Below are positions 7,432 to 12,017 of a stretch of 13,985 nucleotides of DNA, piece after piece. Numbering within the stretch: the stretch's first letter is position 1; each line of letters opens with the position of its first letter. Origin of the DNA: an uncultured Erysipelotrichaceae bacterium. GTDB taxonomy: Bacteria > Bacillota_I > Bacilli_A > Erysipelotrichales > Erysipelotrichaceae. The translations under genes and the position numbers were made by a program. The stretch is taken from contig CAKUTY010000023.1 of NCBI GenBank assembly GCA_934692455.1, forward strand, positions 1-13,985, in the 5' to 3' direction. The notes under the pieces were generated by a model. It worked only from the letters and a program-made list of their open reading frames with translations. It was not told the DNA's origin and searched no databases.

Positions 7432-8052
7432 TTAATATTCTTTAATCCAGTCAATCAAGTTAGACGATATAGTAACCGTAATCAATGAATAAACTATACG
7501 TGATATAGGAATATAACTTAAAGATAAGATCAATACAGTTACATCAGTAAACAAATAAGCACGCGATAACTTCCATTTAAAGGCCTCTGAGATTGATAAT
7601 GCCAAGGCATCATCTCCTCCACTTGAACCACCATGTCTTACAATTAAACCAACACCAGCACCTACAAAGATACCACCTAATATCGCAGCTAATAATGGCT
7701 TAGATGATAAGTCTGGTAACATAAATGGAAATAGTTCCCAAAGCTTATAGAAACTAGATACAAAGAATGTTGAAATAATAGAAATCACAATAAAACTTCC
7801 ACCCAAATACTTAAAAGCGGTTAAATAACAAGCCAAATCAAGAATCGGTGTGATATAAGCTGGTGAAATATGTAACCAATGTTCTATCAGTAACATCAAA
7901 CCGATAACACCGCCTTCAGTAATATTAGTTCTTTGATGAATATTATGAATTCCAAAGCTACAAATACCAGCTCCTAACATAATAATTAAGATCTTCTTTA
8001 TCGTAATTTCTTCTAAACATCTATTGCCAAAGTTCAATACTTTTTCTTTCAT
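7432..8052 (-). CDS. YitT family integral membrane protein
   Basis: A 206-residue polytopic membrane protein of the YitT (DUF161) family, of unknown molecular function and often thought to be a transporter. About five to six hydrophobic segments are visible (roughly 20-38, 46-60, 66-82, 87-105, 120-140, 168-200). The family signature is GVGLIVRHGGSSGGDDALAL (134-153). The C-terminal cytoplasmic DUF2179 domain found in many YitT proteins is absent, so this is the short form. An excellent GGAGG site (8058-8062) precedes the ATG. The gene is divergent from a MerR regulator and has a MerR-type promoter, so it is the likely regulated target. No terminator is obvious before the Fic gene. Confidence 0.9.
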   Translation of the reverse strand: MKEKVLNFGNRCLEEITIKKILIIMLGAGICSFGIHNIHQRTNITEGGVIGLMLLIEHWLHISPAYITPILDLACYLTAFKYLGGSFIVISIISTFFVSSFYKLWELFPFMLPDLSSKPLLAAILGGIFVGAGVGLIVRHGGSSGGDDALALSISEAFKWKLSRAYLFTDVTVLILSLSYIPISRIVYSLITVTISSNLIDWIKEY

Positions 8053-8071
8053 AAGTACCTCCGATATACGA

Positions 8072-8080
8072 TGTTATAAT
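8072..8080 (+). promoter_or_regulatory. Extended -10 promoter of the merR-type gene
   Basis: TGTTATAAT is a perfect extended -10 (TGn plus TATAAT) on the plus strand. It would start transcription near 8087, inside the dyad at 8083-8103. A regulator bound there would block this start, which predicts autorepression. No good -35 is visible, as expected for an extended -10. Confidence 0.55.
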
Positions 8081-8106
8081 AAACTATATAGTAACTATAC
8101 AGTCAA
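8076..8106 (-). promoter_or_regulatory. MerR-type activated promoter of the yitT-family gene (19-bp spacer)
   Basis: On the minus strand TTGACT (8101-8106) and TATTAT (8076-8081) are separated by 19 bases, not 17. This overlong spacer is the hallmark of promoters that MerR-family regulators untwist to activate. A 21-bp dyad fills the spacer. Transcription would begin near 8069, leaving a short leader containing the GGAGG site. Confidence 0.75.
8083..8103. promoter_or_regulatory. 21-bp dyad, MerR-family operator
   Basis: Half-sites ACTATATAGT (8083-8092) and ACTATACAGT (8094-8103) form an inverted repeat around A8093, matching at nine of ten positions. The dyad covers the spacer of the yitT promoter and the predicted start site of merR, so one site can serve both divergent genes. 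Confidence 0.75.
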
Positions 8107-8116
8107 GGAGTTTTTT

Positions 8117-8932
8117 ATGAACAATTATTTCTCTATTGGTGAACTATCTAAGCTACAAAATATCTCTAGACAAACACTTATTTTCTATGACAAGATAGGC
8201 CTATTTACCCCTGCCTATATCGATCCTGAAAATGGTTATCGTTACTACCATGCTAATCAACTAGATTATCTAGATACTATTTGTATCATGAAAAAGATCG
8301 GTTTTTCGCTTGAAGAAATAAAGGAACACATGAAAAACTATACATTAGTTTCCTCTGTTATAGCTTTAAGGAAACAACTAACAATTATTCAAAATCAGAT
8401 TCAAGAATTAGAATTAATAAAAACACGTGTTGAACATCGTTGCCAACAACTTGAACAATCGGCTAATATCTTAGATAACTATTGTGATGTATTTATTGAA
8501 GATACAAACCATCAATACATCTTACTTCAAGAAGTAGATAAACCTTATACTATGGAAAACATCAGTATTGCCACTAAGAATCTTTTTGTCCGCTCATATA
8601 AGGAACATCTTCCGGTTTTCTTTCAAAGTGGTGCTTCAGTTCCCTTAAAACATGTTCTTGAAGATAGATGTATCGAAGCTACATATTGTTTTCTGCCAAT
8701 AGAAAAAACCTCTATAAAAGGTGTAAAAGAATTACCAGCAGGTAAATGTGTTACAACCTATCATAAAGGCGATTATCAATCTATCGGAAACTCATACAAA
8801 CGAATCATCGACTATTGTAGAGAAAATAAACTTGAAATCATTTCCGATTCTTATGAATTTGCGATAAATGATTATCTTTCAACTGGTGATGAAAGTGAAT
8901 ATATAACCAAAATCATGTTCTATATTAGATAA
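8117..8932 (+). CDS. MerR-family transcriptional regulator with GyrI/BmrR-like effector domain
   Basis: A 271-residue one-component regulator. Residues 4-72 form the winged MerR HTH (FSIGELSKLQNISRQTLIFYD, then the wing around NGYRYY and the segment MKKIGFSLEEI). Residues 80-118 form the dimerisation coiled coil. Residues 130-271 resemble the GyrI-like domain of BmrR that binds amphipathic drugs (LPAGKCVTTYHKGDY, then SYEFAINDYL). The start is ATG 8117 because AAGGAG (8105-8110) lies six bases before it; upstream in-frame codons cross the operator and are not used. It probably activates the divergent yitT-family gene through the 19-bp-spacer promoter and represses itself. The ligand is unknown. 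Its last eight bases overlap the convergent flavodoxin gene. Confidence 0.93.
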   Translation: MNNYFSIGELSKLQNISRQTLIFYDKIGLFTPAYIDPENGYRYYHANQLDYLDTICIMKKIGFSLEEIKEHMKNYTLVSSVIALRKQLTIIQNQIQELELIKTRVEHRCQQLEQSANILDNYCDVFIEDTNHQYILLQEVDKPYTMENISIATKNLFVRSYKEHLPVFFQSGASVPLKHVLEDRCIEATYCFLPIEKTSIKGVKELPAGKCVTTYHKGDYQSIGNSYKRIIDYCRENKLEIISDSYEFAINDYLSTGDESEYITKIMFYIR

Positions 8933-9383
8933 GTTTATTAATAAAATCTTCTAATTCTTTAGAATGTTTAGCACCACCAATAAGTGAAACCGAATATCTA
9001 AGATTCTTTAATCTCTTAGATAATTTTTTAATACACCTTTCACCATGTCCACTACCACTAGTAACAAATAAACCAACTATCTTATCCTTTACATCATATC
9101 GATAAAGAAATGAATTAACTATTGAAGCTACACTGCCTGCCCAAATAGGAGAACCTAAAATTATTTCATCATATTCGTAAATATTATCAGGAACACCCAC
9201 AACACTTGGTTTAACATTAAAGAACACTTGGAAACATCCCTTTCTCATCAATTGACTTCTCTCTTGAGGAAAATCTTTTAAAGGTTTTATCTCAGCTATA
9301 TCAGCATTTATCTTATAAGCAATATATTCGGCAACTCTTTTGGTATTGCCACTCTTTGAATAATATATAACAAGTCTTTTCAT
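8925..9383 (-). CDS. Flavodoxin-like protein
   Basis: A 152-residue FMN-binding flavodoxin fold. The phosphate loop SKSGNTKRVAEY lies at about 9-20, the second FMN-stacking loop GSPIWAGSVAS at about 77-87, and a third loop is TSGSGHGE. The closest relatives in gut Firmicutes are annotated simply as flavodoxin, with electron-transfer or quinone/azo-reductase-like roles; I cannot choose among these. A strong AGGAGC site precedes the ATG. The 3' end overlaps merR by eight bases in convergent orientation and no terminator separates them, so read-through would make antisense RNA to either gene. Confidence 0.9.
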   Translation of the reverse strand: MKRLVIYYSKSGNTKRVAEYIAYKINADIAEIKPLKDFPQERSQLMRKGCFQVFFNVKPSVVGVPDNIYEYDEIILGSPIWAGSVASIVNSFLYRYDVKDKIVGLFVTSGSGHGERCIKKLSKRLKNLRYSVSLIGGAKHSKELEDFINKLI

Positions 9384-9461
9384 CAGAAGCTCCTTTCACA
9401 GTAACTAAAGACACTTAATATATACACCAAATTAATGAAAATTAAAATTATTGTAGGAATT

Positions 9462-9490
9462 TTTAAGTTTTATTCCAATAAAGATATAGG
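9462..9490 (+). promoter_or_regulatory. Weak candidate promoter for the 30-codon peptide gene
   Basis: TTTAAG (9462-9467) and TATAGG (9485-9490) are 17 bases apart on the plus strand, just after an imperfect GGAAT/ATTCC inverted repeat (9456-9476). Initiation near 9497 would give an mRNA of about 200 bases ending at the terminator. The hexamers are poor matches, so the promoter must lie in this area but its exact place is uncertain. Confidence 0.25.
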
Positions 9491-9521
9491 ATGACGGCAT
9501 ATGACGTACTCTTTAACTTCC

Positions 9522-9540
9522 TTGGGTTTTTATAAGTGGA
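9522..9540 (+). repeat. Direct repeat copy A, covering the peptide ribosome binding site
   Basis: TTGGGTTTTTATAAGTGGA here matches the copy at 9698-9716 at 16 of 19 positions, including the exact ten-base core TATAAGTGGA. This copy ends in the SD of the peptide gene (GTGGAG, 9536-9541). RNA made from the opposite strand over copy B would be complementary to it. Confidence 0.85.
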
Positions 9541-9548
9541 GAAAACGT

Positions 9549-9641
9549 ATGGACAAAGAGACAAAGTTGTTATTGGCTATGGCTCTAGTTGAGATTATTA
9601 GTAGTCTACTAAAGGTCTTGATTTCATTTATTACCAAGTAA
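9549..9641 (+). CDS. 30-residue hydrophobic peptide, candidate type I toxin
   Basis: ATG 9549 to TAA 9641 encodes a peptide that begins MDKETKLLLAMA and ends VLISFITK. It has a charged N-terminus, about 20 uninterrupted hydrophobic or small residues with single E and K residues spaced along the helix, and a terminal lysine. That would suit one membrane-spanning or membrane-lytic amphipathic helix. The SD GGAG (9538-9541) lies seven bases before the start. A perfect terminator follows 26 bases after the stop. I do not recognise the peptide as Fst, TxpA, BsrG or holin-like toxin by sequence; it also resembles phenol-soluble-modulin-like helices in composition. The call as toxin rests on the surrounding RNA architecture: direct repeats, 5'-3' lock, bidirectional terminator and an opposing promoter. 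It stands alone on the plus strand between minus-strand genes. Confidence 0.75.
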   Translation: MDKETKLLLAMALVEIISSLLKVLISFITK

Positions 9642-9666
9642 CCTAGTAAATACCCCAAGGAAGAGT

Positions 9667-9694
9667 AAAACCCAGCATTGCCGTGCTGGGTTTT
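9667..9694. terminator. Perfect bidirectional intrinsic terminator shared by two convergent RNAs
   Basis: AAAACCCAGCA (9667-9677) and TGCTGGGTTTT (9684-9694) are exact inverted repeats around the six-base loop TTGCCG. The flanking A and T runs give a U-tract in both directions. It ends the peptide mRNA on the plus strand and the proposed antisense RNA on the minus strand. It also gives the two RNAs complementary hairpin loops. Confidence 0.92.
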
Positions 9695-9697
9695 CAT

Positions 9698-9716
9698 TTG
9701 GGATCATATAAGTGGA
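9698..9716 (+). repeat. Direct repeat copy B, beyond the terminator
   Basis: TTGGGATCATATAAGTGGA repeats the SD region of the peptide gene (16 of 19 identical; the last ten bases are exact). It lies downstream of the plus-strand terminator, so it cannot be part of the peptide mRNA. In the opposing RNA it becomes an antisense copy, set in the loop of a GGATC/GATCC hairpin. Confidence 0.85.
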
Positions 9717-9731
9717 TCCTTGTACACGATT

Positions 9732-9740
9732 ATTCTATCA
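9732..9740 (-). promoter_or_regulatory. Extended -10 promoter for the antisense RNA
   Basis: The minus strand reads TGATAGAAT, a TGn extended -10 with TAGAAT matching consensus at five of six positions. A weak TTGGTT lies 16 bases upstream. It sits after the terminator of the upstream operon and has no coding gene ahead of it, which fits a promoter for a small RNA. Confidence 0.5.
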
Positions 9741-9757
9741 CATTAATCAATCAAACC

Positions 9758-9780
9758 AAAAAGACACCATTATAGTGTCT
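9758..9780 (-). terminator. Intrinsic terminator of the guaD operon
   Basis: On the minus strand, AGACAC and GTGTCT (9775-9780 and 9762-9767) form a six-pair stem around a seven-base loop and are followed by a T run. The stem begins in the last codons of the C_GCAxxG_C_C gene, so the stop codon lies in the loop. It insulates the antisense RNA promoter from read-through. Confidence 0.75.
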
Positions 9781-10171
9781 CTCTAGATACAATATCATCA
9801 ATAATCTCAATAGCTTCCTTAATCATGCCATCACAATGAAGCTTCTTAACACCACCATTTTCCTTATTAACTCTTAATAAATCAACACAATTAATAAGAC
9901 CACCATGATTATCCATAATACGCTTTCGAAATTCATTTAATAACAAAACATTATTAACACCCTTTAGTCCCAAAACCATAAGGCTACCTGTCACAACACC
10001 ACAAGTGCCTCCATTTTTCATACCTGAACCAAAGTTAAATCCCAAATTAAAAGCTGTATCCTGGTCTAAACCAAGTTCATCTGCATACGCACATAAAATA
10101 GATTGTGCACAATTATAATGAACATCAGGATTATCTCTTAGCTCCATCGCTTTTTCTATATGCTTGTTCAT
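9770..10171 (-). CDS. C_GCAxxG_C_C family protein, cysteine-rich putative redox protein
   Basis: A 133-residue soluble protein of the family named for its spaced cysteines, thought to be redox-active or metal-binding but without an assigned function. The visible pattern is YNCAQS (C21), C27, GGTCGVVTG (C57, in place of GCAxxG), INC (C95) and HCDGM (C113). The SD GAGG overlaps the stop codon of the membrane-protein gene just upstream, two bases away, so the two are coupled. Its own end carries the operon's terminator. Confidence 0.85.
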   Translation of the reverse strand: MNKHIEKAMELRDNPDVHYNCAQSILCAYADELGLDQDTAFNLGFNFGSGMKNGGTCGVVTGSLMVLGLKGVNNVLLLNEFRKRIMDNHGGLINCVDLLRVNKENGGVKKLHCDGMIKEAIEIIDDIVSRETL

Positions 10172-10173
10172 AA

Positions 10174-10668
10174 CTACCTCACAAATAACGCCACTAATAA
10201 GGCTACAACTAAATATACAGGAATATTCATCAAAAAGATATTAAAATGCATCTTATAATCCTGATAACATTCTTTCTTAGGAAGAATAGAGAATCTTATT
10301 CTTTTCGTATTTGGCCACCACAACAAACGAATAACCAACAAATCAAATAAATTAACAAGCTCTCCTGCGATTAAAAAGAAGATAAAGGCATCCATATAAC
10401 CTGTAAAAGCCAATTGTTTCTTGAAGATAACCCCAAAGAAACCAAACAAAATCAAATTAATAATCAAATTTGAAATCATTAAAGTTAAAACACTTTTATC
10501 ATCAGGTGCAATCTTTTTTAAATCATCATCTTTTCTAATAGCCTTTTGAACATCACATGAATAACGCTTAAAATTTAGCATATTCTTCGCATCACTGCCA
10601 CTATTCTTATAAGCTAAATAAAACATCAACAGACAAAAGAAGACAACAAATACAATTCTATATTCCAT
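10174..10668 (-). CDS. Four-helix membrane protein of unknown function
   Basis: A 164-residue integral membrane protein I do not recognise. It has an N-terminal helix at about 5-19, a charged cytoplasmic-type segment with KRYSCDVQKAIRKDDDLKK, a helix pair near 60-80 and 90-115, a basic/tryptophan stretch (LLWWPNTKRIRF), and a last helix at about 144-162. I chose ATG 10668 (MEYRIVF) over the TTG one codon upstream because ATG overlaps the guaD stop as TGATG, a common reinitiation arrangement. It lies between guaD and the cysteine-rich gene in one operon; nothing in it suggests a purine transporter. Confidence 0.75.
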   Translation of the reverse strand: MEYRIVFVVFFCLLMFYLAYKNSGSDAKNMLNFKRYSCDVQKAIRKDDDLKKIAPDDKSVLTLMISNLIINLILFGFFGVIFKKQLAFTGYMDAFIFFLIAGELVNLFDLLVIRLLWWPNTKRIRFSILPKKECYQDYKMHFNIFLMNIPVYLVVALLVALFVR

Positions 10669-11945
10669 CAAAATAACATCTTACCTTTCACAAACTTATG
10701 TACAATGCCGCCTTGTAAATCAAGTGATAAATAGACAGCTCTTTCAAGTCTTTCCTCTATTGATAAATCCAAAGTTGTTCTCAGGATAGAATCATCTAAC
10801 ACTAACGCATCAAATTCATATCCTTCTTTAAAAACACCAACATCACCAAAGAACTTACCACCAGCCATAGTAGCCAAATAGAATGCTTCCTTGAAAGATA
10901 AAGCCCTTGCATTTTGATCAATTAATCTCCAATATAATTTAGAAACTTCAATTGCCTTAGTCAAAGTTTGAAACATTGACTCACTTGTACCTCCAGCTAC
11001 ATCACTACCTAGACCCAGATTTAAATCTAAATCTAAGTATTTTCTCATAGGTGCAATACCACTAGAAACATTCATATTACTAGAAGGACAATGAACCGCA
11101 AAGATTCCTCTATCTTTCATCATCTTTAATTCCTCATCACAAGAATAGATACAATGAGCCATAATTACAGGATAAGTTCCATTAACATTTTCACCAAACA
11201 ACTTATATTCATCATAAGCATCACCATAAAAACGACTATTAGGACACAATTTCTTAACAAGCTCAATCTCACCTAAATTCTCTGAAATATGCGATTGTAA
11301 AGGAAGCTTATAATCCCTTACCAATTCTCCTAACTTATACATTAAATCATCAGTGCAACTTGGAATAAAACGAGGTGTAACAATTGGATAAGTATTCTTA
11401 AATCTATTATTTACATCATTCAACCATCTAACAGTATTTTCATATGAATTAGTCTCTACTAAAGGTACAGGTGCATCCCTATCCATATTAACCTTACCAA
11501 CATAAGATACAAGACCACTTTTTTCTAACATTTCCATCAACAAAGTAGTAGCCTCTACATGCCTTGACGCAAATATTGAAAGTCTAGTTGTAGCACTCTT
11601 TAAAATATTATCGACAAATATTTCATATGCCTTCTTACTATAATCTAAATCAGCAAACTTAGCTTCTTCCACAAAAGCCTCATACTTTAACCAATCTAAC
11701 AATTCATAGTCCATACCCAAACCTCTATAAGCATATTGAGGCGCATGAATATGTAAATCAATCATTCCTGGAATAATTATTTTATTTGAATAATCCAACA
11801 ATTCATAAGTATCATATTTAGAAGGTAGCTTTTCAAATACTCCCTTGCAATATCCATCTTCACAAACTACATAACCATCTAAAGAATTTAAATTATCTTT
11901 ATTCAAGCTATAGGCGATACAACCTTTTAATACATAATTTCTCAT
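10668..11945 (-). CDS. guaD: Guanine deaminase (amidohydrolase)
   Basis: This zinc enzyme converts guanine to xanthine and ammonia in purine salvage or catabolism. The 425-residue protein shows the guanine deaminase signature PGMIDLHIHAPQYAYRGLGM (59-78), with metal ligands H65 and H67. Further ligands are H219 in QSHISEN, H264 in MAHC and D315 in GLGSDVAGGTS. The PQY and LLDWL elements separate it from chlorohydrolase and cytosine-deaminase relatives. No Shine-Dalgarno sequence is visible before ATG 11945, and only 16 bases separate it from the terminator of the EF-G-like gene, so initiation is unusual. No purine riboswitch fits in the short gap. Confidence 0.93.
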   Translation of the reverse strand: MRNYVLKGCIAYSLNKDNLNSLDGYVVCEDGYCKGVFEKLPSKYDTYELLDYSNKIIIPGMIDLHIHAPQYAYRGLGMDYELLDWLKYEAFVEEAKFADLDYSKKAYEIFVDNILKSATTRLSIFASRHVEATTLLMEMLEKSGLVSYVGKVNMDRDAPVPLVETNSYENTVRWLNDVNNRFKNTYPIVTPRFIPSCTDDLMYKLGELVRDYKLPLQSHISENLGEIELVKKLCPNSRFYGDAYDEYKLFGENVNGTYPVIMAHCIYSCDEELKMMKDRGIFAVHCPSSNMNVSSGIAPMRKYLDLDLNLGLGSDVAGGTSESMFQTLTKAIEVSKLYWRLIDQNARALSFKEAFYLATMAGGKFFGDVGVFKEGYEFDALVLDDSILRTTLDLSIEERLERAVYLSLDLQGGIVHKFVKGKMLF

Positions 11946-11961
11946 AACACAATTATGACAT

Positions 11962-11992
11962 AAAAAGTGGCCTATATATACATATAGACCAC
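11962..11992 (-). terminator. Intrinsic terminator of the EF-G-like gene
   Basis: On the minus strand GTGGTCTATAT pairs with ATATAGGCCAC over eleven positions (ten Watson-Crick, one G-U) around a four-base loop, followed by TTTTT. It starts 25 bases after the stop of the EF-G-like gene. Confidence 0.9.
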
Positions 11993-12002
11993 CTTATGCC
12001 AA
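11973..12002 (-). promoter_or_regulatory. Candidate guaD promoter overlapping the terminator hairpin
   Basis: On the minus strand TTGGCA (11997-12002, five of six to the -35 consensus) is followed after 16 or 18 bases by TATATA. The -10 lies inside the terminator stem, and transcription would start near its foot, about 20 bases before guaD. This would explain how guaD is expressed right behind a strong terminator. Confidence 0.35.
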
Positions 12003-12017
12003 ACAGCAAGCGCTTAA

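Larger units (their letters stand above)
9508..9666 (+). other. 5'-3' long-range pairing element of the peptide mRNA
   Basis: CTTCCTTGGG (9517-9526), just before the ribosome binding site, is exactly complementary to CCCAAGGAAG (9654-9663), just before the terminator. In an alternative register ACTCTT (9508-9513) pairs with AAGAGT (9661-9666) and CCTTGGG with CCCAAGG, giving 13 pairs with a six-base bulge. The mRNA ends would close on each other, next to the SD sequence. This resembles full-length, translation-locked type I toxin mRNAs. Confidence 0.65.
9667..9725 (-). ncRNA. Putative cis-encoded antisense antitoxin RNA, about 59 nt
   Basis: The proposed RNA starts near 9725, seven bases after the extended -10 at 9732-9740, and ends at the shared terminator. 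It has two hairpins. The first has stem GGATC/GATCC (9701-9705 with 9715-9719) and a loop reading CACUUAUAU. The second is the terminator. The loop plus adjacent stem bases carry the complement of the peptide gene's UAUAAGUGGA, so the loop is aimed at its ribosome binding region. Size, two-hairpin shape and shared terminator match RNAII of the par/Fst locus. The start site and expression are inferred, not seen. Confidence 0.6.

Noticed and set aside
8024..8116. N-terminal extension of the MerR regulator to 8024
   Set aside because: The extension runs through the yitT start, both promoters and the dyad; the SD at 8105-8110 and the family N-terminus fix the start at 8117.
9667..9694. CRISPR repeat or mobile-element end
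   Set aside because: The palindrome occurs once, has no spaced copies or target-site duplication, and has the A/T flanks of a bidirectional terminator.
11946..12017. Purine or preQ1 riboswitch before guaD
   Set aside because: The gap is 72 bases, mostly filled by the terminator hairpin, and shows none of the conserved core bases of either class.
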